Numbered from the stretch's first letter, positions 1-9,431 are shown. The stretch is DNA of 64,000 bases from Pelagibacterium halotolerans B2 (GCF_000230555.1 NC_016078.1:1798001-1862000), one strand, 5' to 3'. Numbers and translations: made by a program. Notes: a model not told the origin generated them from the sequence alone.

Positions 1-245
1 TCGATTTCAAGATCGAGTGCGGCCGGCTCTATGAGGGCGACCTGATGCGCATCGTGCTCGCCGACGAAATCTCGCCCGACAATTGCCGGCTCTGGGACAT
101 CAAGACCCGTAACAAGCTCGACAAGGACCGCTTCCGCGAAGACCTCGGCGGGCTCGTCGATGCCTATCGCGAAGTCGCCCAGCGTCTGGGCATTCTCGTT
201 GAAGCCGATAACGCACTGACCACGGGCCCCCGGCTCGTTCAGTAA
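1..245 (+). CDS. purC: Phosphoribosylaminoimidazole-succinocarboxamide synthase, 3' end only
   Basis: The open frame enters from the left edge (first full codon at position 3) and stops at 245. It would join CAIR and aspartate to make SAICAR in purine synthesis. The visible C-terminal part reads [20 protein letters not shown] and then CRLWD, the usual SAICAR synthetase segment around the aspartate-rich LADEISPD motif. The N-terminal ATP-binding half lies outside the window. purS follows 42 bases downstream, as in many alphaproteobacterial purine operons. The internal ATG at 45 is not a start. Confidence 0.93.
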   Translation, partial: DFKIECGRLYEGDLMRIVLADEISPDNCRLWDIKTRNKLDKDRFREDLGGLVDAYREVAQRLGILVEADNALTTGPRLVQ

Positions 246-287
246 TCGCATCTCTCCGCCCAACCCGAAAAGGCCAAACGGATCGTC

Positions 288-530
288 ATGAAAGCCCGAG
301 TCATCGTCACTTTGAAAGCAGGTGTGCTGGACCCCCAGGGTCAGGCCATCGAAGGTTCACTCGAAGGTCTCGGCTTTGCCGGCGTCGAGTCCGTCCGGCA
401 AGGCAAAGTATTCGACCTGGAACTTTCGGCCACCGACCCCGTTAATGCCAAAACGGAAATCGAGAGGATGTGCGAAAAGCTTCTCGCCAACACCGTGATC
501 GAAAATTACGCAGTAGAGATCATCGGTTAA
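288..530 (+). CDS. purS: Phosphoribosylformylglycinamidine synthase subunit PurS
   Basis: This 80-residue protein has the normal PurS length and opening (MKARVIVTLKAGVLDPQGQA), with the family's conserved GVESVRQGK segment near residue 32. PurS is the small dimeric subunit that bridges PurL and PurQ in the three-part FGAM synthase, which converts FGAR and glutamine to FGAM. It lies between purC and purQ/purL, which is the standard context for the split enzyme. No strong ribosome-binding site is obvious before the ATG. Confidence 0.95.
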   Translation: MKARVIVTLKAGVLDPQGQAIEGSLEGLGFAGVESVRQGKVFDLELSATDPVNAKTEIERMCEKLLANTVIENYAVEIIG

Positions 531-595
531 CCTCTCCCATTTAATTTAAACTTTGCGCAGTTTGTCGCGTCCGCGCGCCATGGAGTATGCCTGAA

Positions 596-682
596 ATGTT
601 GAAGACCGTGTCCCTTTCCGCTCTGTTCTTTCTTGCCATCGGGGTGATGGTTGCCGCCTACGGCACTGTCCCTGTGGTTTAA
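596..682 (+). CDS. Possible 28-residue single-pass membrane peptide
   Basis: The frame reads MLKTVSLSALFFLAIGVMVA and ends AYGTVPVV. A positive N-terminus precedes about 18 hydrophobic residues, so a single transmembrane helix or an uncleaved signal anchor is expected. A GGAG lies at 582-585, about 10 bases before the ATG, and a tight terminator follows at 724-752, so the peptide could be the last gene of a purC-purS transcript. No family is recognised. It could be spurious; only conservation across relatives would settle this. Confidence 0.4.
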   Translation: MLKTVSLSALFFLAIGVMVAAYGTVPVV

Positions 683-723
683 ATAACGCCCCGGTTGCCG
701 CCTCCAGGCGCATGAAAAACCCG

Positions 724-752
724 AAAAAGCCGGAGCACCGCTCCGGCTTTTT
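724..752 (+). terminator. Rho-independent terminator after purS
   Basis: The inverted repeat AAAAAGCCGGAGC / GCTCCGGCTTTTT has a 3-base loop and 13-bp arms. The A-tract on one side and T-tract on the other make it usable in both directions. It should end the purC-purS transcript before the acyltransferase gene. Confidence 0.85.
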
Positions 753-849
753 CGCATTCTTAACCACGCTTTCATTTGTAATCATTGGTGAAAGGCACCT
801 TTTAGTCCGCTGCCCTATCATGGCCCCGAATTTTGCTTGGGGACGCGCC

Positions 850-1935
850 ATGACCGAAACGACAAAACACCGCCACGCCTGGGTCGATGTGGCCAAGGGC
901 CTTTCCATCATCCTCGTGGTGATGATGCATTCCACCTACGGAGTGGGCGAAGCGACCGAACGGGTCGGCTTCATGCACTATATCCTTGGTTTTGCCACCC
1001 CGTTCCGCATGCCCGAATTCTTTCTGGTTTCGGGCCTCTTCCTCTCGGCGGTCATCGCCCGCCCATGGCGCAACTTCGCCGACCGCCGCGTCGTCCATTA
1101 CCTTTATTTCTATGCGCTCTGGGCGGTGATCCTGATAACCTTCAAGCACCTGATCGTCGACCGCGACCCCGCCGGCACGCTCGCCCTTACGGCCAGCGCC
1201 ATCTACGAGCCCTATTCCATCCTGTGGTTCATTTACGCTTTGGCGGTTTACGGCCTGATCGCCAAGCTGCTCTTTCAGTTGCGCGTGCCCCATATTGCCG
1301 TGCTGATCGTGGCCGCTGCGGCATCTATTGCCCCCGTCGCGACGCCGGTCTCAATCGTCAATTACGTGGCCGAGTATTTCGTCTATTTCTATGCCGGCTA
1401 CGCTCTGGCACCGGCCGTCTTCAGGCTGGCTGAATGGATCCAGTCCCATCCCGCACGCGCTATCGCCGGGCTTGCCGCCTGGGCGCTTGCCAATGGCGCT
1501 CTGGTGTTTTCTCCGGGCCATTCCGTCACCTATGGGGTCGTGACCAGCGGCGTCGCTCATATCCCGGGGGCAAACTTTATCATGGCCATGGCCGGCGCCA
1601 CCGCCATCTGCGCGGCCTCGGTGCTGCTCGCGCGCCTTGCATCCATGGATTGGCTGCGCTGGATCGGCGCCCATTCCATCGTCATCTATCTCAGCTTCGT
1701 TATTCCCATGGGCAGTTTCCGGACGGTACTGCTGCGCGTCATGCCCGAAATCGATGCCGGCATCGCCAGCCTTGCCTGCCTGATCGTCGCGATCGTCTGC
1801 CCGCTGATCCTCTATTGGATTATCGGCAAAACCGGGTTCGGCAAGTTCCTCTTCGAACGCCCGGCCTGGGCCCATCTCCCCGGCGCGCCGGGGAGCCGCT
1901 GGACCCGGCCACCGGTATCCGTCCCGGCCGAATAG
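850..1935 (+). CDS. Acyltransferase 3 family integral membrane protein
   Basis: This 361-residue polytopic protein has about ten hydrophobic segments. Its start resembles acyltransferase-3 (OafA/NodX/OpgC-like) proteins: WVDVAKGLSIILVVMMH near residues 11-27, the family's R/D-x-x-K/R-G motif followed by a helix with a histidine, and then a PFRMPEFFLVSGLFLS segment. Such enzymes O-acylate exported sugars, glucans or lipids at the inner membrane; the substrate here cannot be told. The ATG at 850 is preferred over one at 712 because the longer version would run through the terminator. The gene interrupts the usual purS-purQ order. Confidence 0.8.
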   Translation: MTETTKHRHAWVDVAKGLSIILVVMMHSTYGVGEATERVGFMHYILGFATPFRMPEFFLVSGLFLSAVIARPWRNFADRRVVHYLYFYALWAVILITFKHLIVDRDPAGTLALTASAIYEPYSILWFIYALAVYGLIAKLLFQLRVPHIAVLIVAAAASIAPVATPVSIVNYVAEYFVYFYAGYALAPAVFRLAEWIQSHPARAIAGLAAWALANGALVFSPGHSVTYGVVTSGVAHIPGANFIMAMAGATAICAASVLLARLASMDWLRWIGAHSIVIYLSFVIPMGSFRTVLLRVMPEIDAGIASLACLIVAIVCPLILYWIIGKTGFGKFLFERPAWAHLPGAPGSRWTRPPVSVPAE

Positions 1936-1955
1936 ACCTTGCTTGAACACTATCG

Positions 1956-1989
1956 AGGGGATTCGTATGCGCGAGCGTACGAATCCCCT
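1956..1989 (+). terminator. Perfect 12-bp inverted repeat after the acyltransferase gene
   Basis: AGGGGATTCGTA and TACGAATCCCCT flank a 10-base loop and begin 20 bases after the acyltransferase stop. There is no long T-run, so it may be a processing or stabilising hairpin, or a weak terminator before purQ. Both arms contain GANTC. Confidence 0.55.
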
Positions 1990-2066
1990 TGCATTTTGCG
2001 GCCAGAATCCCGACAAGGCGGCCATCCGGTTCAGCCCCCAAATTCCAAGAAGCGAGACGTAGCGCG

Positions 2067-2735
2067 ATGAAGTCCGCAGTCGTTGTCTTTCCCGGCCTCA
2101 ACCGCGAACGCGACATGATCGCGGCGCTGACAAAGATCGGCGGCACGCCGCCCGCTGTCGTCTGGCACAAGGATGCCGAACTGCCCGATGTTGACCTGAT
2201 TGTCATTCCCGGCGGCTTTTCCTACGGCGATTACCTGCGCTGCGGCGCCATCGCCGCCCGCTCGCCCATGATGGATATCATCCGTGAGCGCGCCGAGCAG
2301 GGCGTTCATGTCCTCGGTGTCTGCAACGGTTTTCAGATCCTCACCGAAGCCGGCCTGCTCCCCGGCGCCCTGATGCGCAACGCTTCGCTCAAATTCGTCT
2401 GCCGCGAGGTCAACCTCGAAGTCGCCAACGCCAACACCCCCTTCTCGCGCCGCTACGAGCAGGGCCAGGTGTTCCGCTGCCCGGTCGCTCACCATGACGG
2501 CAATTATTTCGCGGACAACGACACGATCAGATCGCTCGAGGACAACGGCCAGGTGGTCTTCCGCTACACCGCCGAAACCAACCCCAACGGCTCGATCAAC
2601 AATATCGCCGGCATCACCAACAAGCGCGGCAATGTGCTGGGTATGATGCCGCACCCGGAAAACCTCATCGAGCCCGCCCATGGCGGCGAAGACGGCAGAA
2701 ACCTTTTCGCGGGTCTTCTAGGCCTACCTGCATGA
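2067..2735 (+). CDS. purQ: Phosphoribosylformylglycinamidine synthase subunit PurQ (glutaminase)
   Basis: This 222-residue class I glutamine amidotransferase supplies ammonia to PurL. Visible landmarks are the start [17 protein letters not shown], the [15 protein letters not shown] oxyanion region, the nucleophile cysteine in GVCNGFQIL (about residue 88), and the C-terminal MPHPEN histidine with its following Glu. The ATG at 2067 gives the canonical PurQ N-terminus; an in-frame codon at 1989 lies in the preceding hairpin. The stop codon overlaps the next start by four bases (ATGA), implying translational coupling to the membrane-protein gene. Confidence 0.96.
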   Translation: MKSAVVVFPGLNRERDMIAALTKIGGTPPAVVWHKDAELPDVDLIVIPGGFSYGDYLRCGAIAARSPMMDIIRERAEQGVHVLGVCNGFQILTEAGLLPGALMRNASLKFVCREVNLEVANANTPFSRRYEQGQVFRCPVAHHDGNYFADNDTIRSLEDNGQVVFRYTAETNPNGSINNIAGITNKRGNVLGMMPHPENLIEPAHGGEDGRNLFAGLLGLPA

Positions 2736-3376
2736 ACGGGACGGGCCAAATGCTGCTTGCGGCGGTCGGGCTGGCCAACGGCCTGGTTGCGATAGGCCTG
2801 CAATGGTCGTTGTCCATGCCGGCGCTCTATGGCACCGGCCACAATTTTCTGACCGCCAACATCCATTTCCTGAGCTATCTAACCATCCTGTCCAACACCG
2901 GCCTGATTCTGGCCTATGCCGGGACCTTGTTTCCCGTAAAGCCGCTGGCCTGGGCTCGGCACCCGGTCATGCGCGGCATGATGGCAGGCGTCATCACACT
3001 TGTAATGATTTTCTATCATTTCCTTTTGGCGCCGCTTCAGGATTTCGAAGGTCCGCATCTGCTCGCAACCACCCTGCTCCACTACGTTGCACCCACGCTC
3101 TATATCGTCTGGTGGATCGGATTCGTGCCGCATGGCCAGTTGGCTTGGCGCAACCTGCCCCTCATGCTGGTCCCAACGCTGATCTATTTTCTCTATACTC
3201 TGGCCAGAGGTGCCCTTGTTGCCGAGTACCCCTATCCGCCCCTCGACGTTGCGGCCCTGGGCTATGAGCGTGTCCTCGTCAACGCCTTGATGGTCGCCGT
3301 GGGCCTCGCCGTACTTTGTATGTTTGCAATTTTTCTCGATCGTCTGCTTGGACGAAAAAATCCAATCGCGCCCTGA
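2732..3376 (+). CDS. Pr6Pr-type multi-pass membrane protein
   Basis: This 214-residue protein has about six hydrophobic helices and fits the Pr6Pr (predicted, FAR-17a/AIG1-like) membrane family. The [16 protein letters not shown] segment near residues 45-60 and a YHFLLAP segment are typical. Function is unknown; eukaryotic AIG1/ADTRP relatives are threonine hydrolases of fatty-acid esters of hydroxy fatty acids, but no such role can be claimed here. It overlaps the purQ stop by four bases and ends 29 bases before purL, so it is embedded in the purine operon. Confidence 0.7.
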   Translation: MNGTGQMLLAAVGLANGLVAIGLQWSLSMPALYGTGHNFLTANIHFLSYLTILSNTGLILAYAGTLFPVKPLAWARHPVMRGMMAGVITLVMIFYHFLLAPLQDFEGPHLLATTLLHYVAPTLYIVWWIGFVPHGQLAWRNLPLMLVPTLIYFLYTLARGALVAEYPYPPLDVAALGYERVLVNALMVAVGLAVLCMFAIFLDRLLGRKNPIAP

Positions 3377-3405
3377 TCCCGAACCGTTTCCAGAAATCAC
3401 CCCAC

Positions 3406-5616
3406 ATGACCCTCCGCAACGACATCGAAATCACCCCCGAACTCGTCGCCAATCACGGCCTCAAGCCTGACGAATACCAGAAGATTCTCGACCTGATCGG
3501 GCGTGAACCGACTTTCACCGAACTCGGCATCTTCTCGGCCATGTGGAACGAGCACTGTTCCTACAAGAGCTCGAAAAAATGGCTCAAGACGCTGCCAACC
3601 AAGGGCCCCCGCGTGTTGCAGGGACCGGGCGAAAATGCGGGCGTTGTCGATATCGGGGATGGTCAGGCCGTCGTCTTCAAGATGGAATCGCACAACCACC
3701 CGTCCTTCATCGAGCCCTATCAGGGCGCGGCGACCGGCGTTGGCGGCATCCTGCGCGACGTCTTCACCATGGGCGCACGCCCCATCGCGGCGATGAACGC
3801 CCTGCGCTTCGGAGAGCCCAATCACGAAAAGACAAAGCACCTCGTCTCAGGCGTCGTGGCCGGCGTCGGCGGCTATGGCAATTCCTTCGGCGTCCCCACG
3901 GTTGGCGGTGAAGTCCAGTTCGATGCCCGTTACAATGGCAATATCCTCGTCAATGCGTTTGCGGCCGGGCTTGCCGATGCCGACAAGATTTTCCTCTCCG
4001 AAGCCAAGGGCGTCGGCCTGCCCGTCGTTTATCTCGGGGCCAAGACCGGACGCGATGGCGTCGGTGGCGCGACTATGGCCTCGGCCGAATTTGGCGACGA
4101 CATCGAGGAAAAGCGCCCCACCGTCCAGGTCGGCGATCCCTTCACCGAAAAGCGCCTGCTCGAAGCCTGTCTCGAACTGATGAAGACCGGTGCGGTCATC
4201 GCCATTCAGGACATGGGCGCGGCAGGCCTCACCTGCTCGGCCGTCGAAATGGGCGCCAAGGGCGATCTGGGGATCGAACTCAACCTCGATGCCGTCCCTG
4301 TCCGCGAAGAGCGCATGACGCCCTACGAGATGATGCTGTCCGAATCCCAGGAGCGCATGCTCATGGTCCTCCATCCTGAAAAGGAAGCCCAGGCCCGCGC
4401 CGTGTTCGAGAAATGGGAACTCGATTTCGCCACCGTCGGCAAGACCACCGACGATTTGCGCTTCCGCGTTCTGTTCCAGGGCGATGAAGTCGCCAACCTT
4501 CCCATAAAGGAACTGGGCGACGAGGCCCCCGAATACGACCGCCCCTGGGTCGCCCCGACACTGCCCGCCCCGTTCGATCCCGCAACGGTGCCCGATACGG
4601 ATGTGGCGGACGCCCTGTTGGCGCTCCTCAACTCCGCCAATCATTCCTCCCGCCGCTGGGTTTATGAGCAATACGACACCCTCATTCAGGGCAATTCGCT
4701 CCAGACCCCAGGCGGCGATGGCGGCGTCGTGCGCGTCGATGGCCACCCCACAAAGGCGCTGGCCTTTTCCTCGGACGTCAATCCGCGCTATTGCGAAGCC
4801 GATCCCTTCGAGGGCGGCAAGCAGGCCGTTGCCGAATGCTGGCGCAACCTGATCGCCACCGGTGCCGAACCGCTCGCGGCCACCGACAATCTCAATTTCG
4901 GCAATCCCGAGCGTCCCGAAATCATGGGCCAGATCGTCCACGCCATCAAAGGCATTGGCGAGGCCTGTACCGCGCTCGATTTCCCCATCGTTTCGGGCAA
5001 TGTCTCGCTCTACAACGAAACCAATGGCCGAGGCATCCTGCCCACACCCACCATCGCCGGCGTCGGTCTGATCGAAGACCATGCGAAAATGGCCCGCGCC
5101 GGTTTCGCCCGCGAAGGCGATGTGATCGTCCTGATTGGCGCCCCCGAAAACTGGGGCAGCCATCTGGGCCAATCGGCCTATCTGCGCGACGTTCTGGGCC
5201 GCCGCGAAGGCAATGCGCCTTACGTCGACCTCGACCATGAGAAAAAGGCTGGGCTTTTCGTCCTTTCCCTCATCCGCAGCGGCAAAGTGCGCTCGGCCCA
5301 CGATCTGTCCGATGGCGGGCTCGCCCTCGGCCTGGCCGAAGCGGCGATCAAATCGGGCATCGGCGCTGAAATCCCGGCACCCGGACACGAAACCCTCGCC
5401 ACCTGGTTCGGTGAGGATCAGGGCCGCTATGTCGTTACCGCGTCCGCCAACGCGGCCGAGGAAATCGTGGCCGCCTCCCCCGTTTCCGCCGCCATTATCG
5501 GCACAACGGGCGGCGACACCTTGAAGCTGGGCACGGCCCGGTCCATATCGATTGCAGATCTCAATGCCGCCTACGAAGGCTGGTTTCCGACTTTCATGGG
5601 CGCTACAATCAACTAG
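3406..5616 (+). CDS. purL: Phosphoribosylformylglycinamidine synthase subunit PurL
   Basis: At 736 residues this is the small-type PurL, the ATP-dependent synthetase subunit that works with PurS and PurQ to make FGAM. Motifs include [15 protein letters not shown] near residue 45, the [16 protein letters not shown] nucleotide and metal loop near residue 98, the [11 protein letters not shown] repeat near residue 268, and [10 protein letters not shown] near residue 530. The ATG at 3406 gives the standard [14 protein letters not shown] opening; earlier in-frame codons lie inside the upstream gene. bolA follows after 46 bases. Confidence 0.97.
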   Translation: MTLRNDIEITPELVANHGLKPDEYQKILDLIGREPTFTELGIFSAMWNEHCSYKSSKKWLKTLPTKGPRVLQGPGENAGVVDIGDGQAVVFKMESHNHPSFIEPYQGAATGVGGILRDVFTMGARPIAAMNALRFGEPNHEKTKHLVSGVVAGVGGYGNSFGVPTVGGEVQFDARYNGNILVNAFAAGLADADKIFLSEAKGVGLPVVYLGAKTGRDGVGGATMASAEFGDDIEEKRPTVQVGDPFTEKRLLEACLELMKTGAVIAIQDMGAAGLTCSAVEMGAKGDLGIELNLDAVPVREERMTPYEMMLSESQERMLMVLHPEKEAQARAVFEKWELDFATVGKTTDDLRFRVLFQGDEVANLPIKELGDEAPEYDRPWVAPTLPAPFDPATVPDTDVADALLALLNSANHSSRRWVYEQYDTLIQGNSLQTPGGDGGVVRVDGHPTKALAFSSDVNPRYCEADPFEGGKQAVAECWRNLIATGAEPLAATDNLNFGNPERPEIMGQIVHAIKGIGEACTALDFPIVSGNVSLYNETNGRGILPTPTIAGVGLIEDHAKMARAGFAREGDVIVLIGAPENWGSHLGQSAYLRDVLGRREGNAPYVDLDHEKKAGLFVLSLIRSGKVRSAHDLSDGGLALGLAEAAIKSGIGAEIPAPGHETLATWFGEDQGRYVVTASANAAEEIVAASPVSAAIIGTTGGDTLKLGTARSISIADLNAAYEGWFPTFMGATIN

Positions 5617-5662
5617 GTTCCGACGTGCTCACCACAGCACGACAAGAAAGAAAGTGCCTCAC

Positions 5663-5896
5663 ATGCCAATGGATGCAGCCGAAATCGAGACCCTCATCAA
5701 ACAGGCTCTCCCCGATGCGAAGGTTGATATCCGCGATCTGGCCGGCGATGGCGACCACTACGCCGCCACCGTCACCTCCGAGGAGTTCCGCGGCAAATCC
5801 CGCGTGCAGCAGCACCAGCTCGTCTATCAGGCGCTCAAAGGCAATATGGGCGGCGAATTGCATGCCCTGGCGCTGACCACCAACGCCCCCGATTGA
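5663..5896 (+). CDS. bolA: BolA-family protein
   Basis: This 77-residue protein has the BolA core: an N-terminal helix (AAEIETLIKQALPDA), the DLAGDGDHYAATVTS strand pair, FRGKSRVQQHQLVYQAL, and a C-terminal HALAL strand. BolA proteins bind monothiol glutaredoxins through a shared [2Fe-2S] cluster and take part in iron-sulfur trafficking. Its partner grxD lies about 420 bases downstream. The start at 5663 (MPMDAAEIE) gives the normal family length; a second ATG six bases later is also possible. Confidence 0.92.
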   Translation: MPMDAAEIETLIKQALPDAKVDIRDLAGDGDHYAATVTSEEFRGKSRVQQHQLVYQALKGNMGGELHALALTTNAPD

Positions 5897-5903
5897 GCCT
5901 GAA

Positions 5904-6218
5904 ATGAGCCTGCGCGACAGCCTCGATCTTATCAGGGCCGTCAATCCCGAAGGCGGCCATGCCGTTCTCGAACACGAGATCATGGGCGAGCGCGCCGCCT
6001 CGCTCGGTGCCGCCGAACAACGGGTCGCAAAGACCGTTTCGGCCTATAACACTGCCACGCCTGGCGAACGCACCGAACAGCTCGCCGCCGCGCAAAATGC
6101 CGTATGGGCTTATTTCGTCCAGCGCGAGTTGTGCGGCTTCAAGCGCCATCAGGACGTGATCGCCGCCTTCGCAATTCCCCGCGAAGTGCTAAACGGGCTG
6201 GGTGCCGTTCGCCGATGA
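5904..6218 (+). CDS. DUF6665-like protein between bolA and grxD
   Basis: This 104-residue, mostly helical protein begins [20 protein letters not shown] and ends with an [19 protein letters not shown] segment. It is recalled as the small DUF6665-type gene found between bolA and grxD in Hyphomicrobiales; that assignment is from memory of gene order and is tentative. It starts seven bases after bolA and is surely co-transcribed. There is no signal peptide or membrane segment. A role in Fe-S or redox handling is possible only by association. Confidence 0.75.
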   Translation: MSLRDSLDLIRAVNPEGGHAVLEHEIMGERAASLGAAEQRVAKTVSAYNTATPGERTEQLAAAQNAVWAYFVQRELCGFKRHQDVIAAFAIPREVLNGLGAVRR

Positions 6219-6319
6219 TTGAAGGGGGTGACCTCGACATGGCCACCATCATCCCCTATCTATCGGGAAACGCCGATCAACGCCCCGAACCTCCCCAACG
6301 GGCCGAAAGGACATTTGTG

Positions 6320-6655
6320 ATGAGCGACATCAACGCATTTATTGACCAGCAGGTGAAGTCCAACGACGTCTTCCTGTTCATGAAGGGCACGCCCGATTTT
6401 CCTCAATGCGGGTTTTCGGGACAGGTCGTCCAGATTCTCAACTACCTCGGCGTCGAATACAATTCCGCCAACGTCCTTGAAACCGACGAGCTGCGTCAGG
6501 GCATCAAGGACTATTCCAACTGGCCCACCATTCCCCAGCTCTACGTGAAGGGCGAATTCGTCGGCGGCTGCGACATCATCCGTGAAATGTTCCAGGCCGG
6601 CGAGCTCCAGACCCATTTCGAAAACGCCGGCATTCCGGTCAAGCAAACCGCCTGA
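6320..6655 (+). CDS. grxD: Monothiol glutaredoxin Grx4 type
   Basis: This 111-residue protein carries the monothiol CGFS active site in FPQCGFSGQ near residue 30, preceded by FMKGTPD and followed by [19 protein letters not shown] with the cis-proline and glutathione-binding residues. Grx4-type proteins carry a glutathione-ligated [2Fe-2S] cluster and pass it on, often with BolA. The ATG at 6320 gives the canonical [20 protein letters not shown] start. A strong terminator closes the pur-bolA-grxD stretch. Confidence 0.96.
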   Translation: MSDINAFIDQQVKSNDVFLFMKGTPDFPQCGFSGQVVQILNYLGVEYNSANVLETDELRQGIKDYSNWPTIPQLYVKGEFVGGCDIIREMFQAGELQTHFENAGIPVKQTA

Positions 6656-6669
6656 CCGGCCAATCGCCG

Positions 6670-6710
6670 CAACAAAAAAGCCCCAGGCCTCGCTTGGGGC
6701 TTTTTTGTTG
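6670..6710 (+). terminator. Rho-independent terminator after grxD
   Basis: CAACAAAAAAGCCCCA and TGGGGCTTTTTTGTTG form 16-bp perfect arms around a 9-base loop, with a T6 run on the + strand. It begins 15 bases after the grxD stop and is symmetrical enough to work both ways. Confidence 0.93.
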
Positions 6711-6780
6711 CCGACGGCATTAGATCAATTCTGTTGATGATATCCATCGCTTTTTTTCGTTTGTGACACGCTCGGAAGTC

Positions 6781-6802
6781 TTTATCGTTATCCGACGATA
6801 AA
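6781..6802 (+). promoter_or_regulatory. Inverted repeat in front of the first MFS gene
   Basis: TTTATCGT and ACGATAAA form 8-bp perfect arms with a 6-base spacer, ending 16 bases before the ATG at 6819. The position suits an operator for a repressor of the transporter gene. No regulator gene lies next to it, so the binding protein is unknown. Confidence 0.4.
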
Positions 6803-6818
6803 AGTGGAATCCCGAAAA

Positions 6819-8054
6819 ATGTCCGCCATAACCGCCCGCCGCGTCCTGCCGGTCCCCTTGCCTGTCATCATCGTGGCCGGCTGCTTCATCGCCATGGTGA
6901 CCTTTGGCGCCCGTTCCACCTCCGGCATTTTCCTCCTGCCCATGACCGAGGACCTCGGCTGGTCGCGCGAGGGCTTTGCCATGGCGCTGGCCATCCAGAA
7001 CCTTGTCTGGGGCATCACCCAGCCCTTCGCCGGCGGCATGGCCGACAAGTTCGGCACCGGACGTGTTCTTGCGGCGGGGGCCCTGGTTTATGCGCTGGGC
7101 CTGTTTTTGTGGTCCATCACGCCAACCGAGGGCATATTCATGCTCACCGGCGGCGTCCTGATGGGCGTCGGCATCGGTACGGCCTCGTTCGGCGTGGTCA
7201 TGGCAGCCTTTGGTCGCGCCGTTCCGCCGGAAAAGCGCTCCTTTGTGTTCGGCATCGCCACCGCCGCGTCGTCCATGGGTCAGTTCGTCTTCGCTCCGCT
7301 CGGTCAGGCTTTCATCTCGAATTTCGGCTGGCAGACGGCGCTGGTCTATCTCGGGCTTATCATTCTCATGGTTGTCCCGCTCTCGACAATGCTGCGCGGC
7401 CAGACCCAAAGCGCGCCGGGTGACGCCGATATGCCGTTCATGCAGGCACTCTCCAAGGCGTTGGGCCATGGTTCCTATCGCCTGCTTGTCATCGGCTTTT
7501 TCGTCTGCGGCTTCCATCTGGCCTTTATCACGGTCCACTTTCCGGCTTTCCTTGTCCAGTGTGGGCTGACGCCGGAAGCCAGTTCCTGGGCGCTGGGCCT
7601 GATTGGCCTGTTCAACGTTGCGGGCTCGCTGTTGGCCGGCTGGCTGGGCGACAGGCTGCCCAAGCAGATCCTGCTTTCGGTCATCTATCTGCTGCGTGCC
7701 GTTGGCACCGCTGCCTTCCTGCTGCTGCCGATTACCGAGGTCAGCGCCTATATCTACGCGGCAACCCTGGGCATGCTCTGGCTGGCCACTGTGCCGTTGA
7801 CCGCCGGACTGGTCAGCCTTTTCTTCGGTCCGCGCTATATGGGCATGCTCTATGGCGTTGCCTTCCTCTCGCACCAGATCGGATCGTTCTTCGGGGTCTG
7901 GCTGGGGGGCGTCTCCTACGACATGACCGGCGATTACTACGCCGTCTGGTATCTGGGCATTATCATCGGCCTGCTCTCGGCGGCAATTCACATCCCGATC
8001 AAGGAAGTCAAGGCGCCCGCCTTCATTGGCCCTCAACCTGCCCCCATCGGCTAG
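6819..8054 (+). CDS. MFS transporter
   Basis: This 411-residue protein has 12 predicted transmembrane helices. An MFS signature-like loop, QPFAGGMADKFGTGRVLAAG, follows helix 2, and a second GWLGDRLPKQ loop lies in the C-terminal half. The long opening RSTSGIFLLPMTEDLGWSREGFA resembles the monocarboxylate/oxalate-formate-type branch of MFS carriers; the substrate is unknown. ATG at 6819 is chosen over an in-frame GTG at 6804 that falls next to the inverted repeat. A hairpin follows and then a second, unrelated MFS gene. Confidence 0.85.
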   Translation: MSAITARRVLPVPLPVIIVAGCFIAMVTFGARSTSGIFLLPMTEDLGWSREGFAMALAIQNLVWGITQPFAGGMADKFGTGRVLAAGALVYALGLFLWSITPTEGIFMLTGGVLMGVGIGTASFGVVMAAFGRAVPPEKRSFVFGIATAASSMGQFVFAPLGQAFISNFGWQTALVYLGLIILMVVPLSTMLRGQTQSAPGDADMPFMQALSKALGHGSYRLLVIGFFVCGFHLAFITVHFPAFLVQCGLTPEASSWALGLIGLFNVAGSLLAGWLGDRLPKQILLSVIYLLRAVGTAAFLLLPITEVSAYIYAATLGMLWLATVPLTAGLVSLFFGPRYMGMLYGVAFLSHQIGSFFGVWLGGVSYDMTGDYYAVWYLGIIIGLLSAAIHIPIKEVKAPAFIGPQPAPIG

Positions 8055-8103
8055 TGCCGATTTTAGGGTTGCCAAACCCGGCAGAGGGGTTCAAGCTTTA
8101 CCA

Positions 8104-8133
8104 ACAAGGCCGGGCCGACGAGTCCCGGCCTTG
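8104..8133 (+). terminator. GC-rich hairpin between the two MFS genes
   Basis: CAAGGCCGGG and CCCGGCCTTG form 10-bp arms around a 10-base loop. It lies 20 bases before the next start codon. No long T-run follows, so it could be a weak terminator or an mRNA-stability or attenuation hairpin. Confidence 0.5.
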
Positions 8134-8152
8134 CCATTTCCAGGGTATCCCC

Positions 8153-9409
8153 ATGACGACCACCACCGCCGCGACCCGGGACGTTTCCCGGCCAGAATTT
8201 ATTGCCCTGATTGCAGGGCTCATGGCGCTCAACGCCATGGCAATCGATGTCATGCTGCCTGCGCTGCCCTATATGGGCGAGGCGCTGGGGGTGATGAATG
8301 AAAACGACCGCCATTATGTGCTCACCGCCTATATGCTCGGATTCGGCGCGGCCCAGATCGCGTTCGGCCCGCTTTCGGATCGTTTCGGGCGCCGTGCTCC
8401 GCTCATGGTCGGTCTGGTCATCTATGTCATCGCGGCCTTTGCCGCTGCATTCTCGCCGACATTTGCAACGCTTCTGGTGCTTCGCTTTGTTCAGGGCATG
8501 GGCGCCGCATCGACGCGCGTGATCGCCACATCCCTGGTGCGCGACCGGTTTGGTGGCCGGGCGATGGCCGAGGTGATGTCGCTTGTGTTCATGGTGTTCA
8601 TGATTATTCCGGTCATCGCGCCGGCGGTCGGCCAGGTCCTCCTGCTGACCGGTCCTTGGGAGTACATCTTCTTCTTCATGGCCGCACTCGGATTGGTCAT
8701 CGCAATCTGGGCGTTCCTGCGGCTGCCCGAAACATTGCTGCCGGAAAACCGCCGTGCCCTGCGCCTTAAGGTGATCGTGGAGGGCTTCCGGCTGGTTTTC
8801 ACCAACAAGATGGCCTTCAGCTACGGGCTTTCGGCAATGTTTGTGTTCGGCGCCCTGTTCGGCTTTATCAGCACCGCTCAGCAGATCTATGTCGACATCT
8901 ACGACCTGGGCGCCTATTTCCCCGTGGCCTTTGCCGCGATTGCCGGGCTGATGTCGGTTTCCTCCTACACCAATTCGCGCATGGTCCGGAAAATCGGCAT
9001 GCGGCGGTTGAGCCATGGCGCCATGCTGGTCTTCACGGTGATGAGCGGCATCTGGCTCCTTGTCTCGCTCACCGGTTTCATGCCGCTCTGGCTGTTCCTG
9101 GCGTTCCTTGCCGTCATCATGTTCATGTTCGGTTGGTCGATGGCCAATATCAACTCACTGGCCATGGAGCCGCTCGGCAAGGTCGCCGGCACCGCGTCAG
9201 CCGTCTTCGGGCTGATCCAGACGGTTGGCGGCGCCTTGATCGGCACGGCGATCGGTCAATTCTATAACGGCACGATCACGCCCATTGCCGCGGGATACTT
9301 CGTCCTCGGCTGTGTAGCACTGGGCTTCATCCTGATCGCGGAAAACGGCAAACTGTTTGGCGTCGGCGAAGAATACCGCGAAGACGCAGTGCCGGCCGAT
9401 ATACACTGA
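8153..9409 (+). CDS. Bcr/CflA-type drug-resistance MFS transporter
   Basis: This 418-residue, 12-helix protein follows the DHA1 Bcr/CflA pattern: FIALIAGLMALNAMAIDVML in helix 1, QIAFGPLSDRFGRRAPLMVG in the loop after helix 2, and RFVQGMGAASTRVIA in helix 4 (motif B region with its arginine). Family members export drugs and small metabolites using the proton gradient. The ATG at 8153 lies after the hairpin and gives a normal length. A degenerate palindromic repeat lies between its stop and the convergent phosphatase gene. Confidence 0.85.
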   Translation: MTTTTAATRDVSRPEFIALIAGLMALNAMAIDVMLPALPYMGEALGVMNENDRHYVLTAYMLGFGAAQIAFGPLSDRFGRRAPLMVGLVIYVIAAFAAAFSPTFATLLVLRFVQGMGAASTRVIATSLVRDRFGGRAMAEVMSLVFMVFMIIPVIAPAVGQVLLLTGPWEYIFFFMAALGLVIAIWAFLRLPETLLPENRRALRLKVIVEGFRLVFTNKMAFSYGLSAMFVFGALFGFISTAQQIYVDIYDLGAYFPVAFAAIAGLMSVSSYTNSRMVRKIGMRRLSHGAMLVFTVMSGIWLLVSLTGFMPLWLFLAFLAVIMFMFGWSMANINSLAMEPLGKVAGTASAVFGLIQTVGGALIGTAIGQFYNGTITPIAAGYFVLGCVALGFILIAENGKLFGVGEEYREDAVPADIH

Positions 9410-9431
9410 GATGCAGTGCCCGCCGATAGGC

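Noticed and set aside
712..849. Upstream start for the acyltransferase at 712
   Set aside because: It would translate through the terminator hairpin and add 46 residues without family similarity.
1..2066. Purine riboswitch before the pur genes
   Set aside because: No conserved purine or PRPP riboswitch core was seen in the leaders available in the window.
3847..5388. Long open frame antisense to purL
   Set aside because: It lies wholly within purL, has no ribosome-binding site and no domain, and reflects GC-rich third positions.
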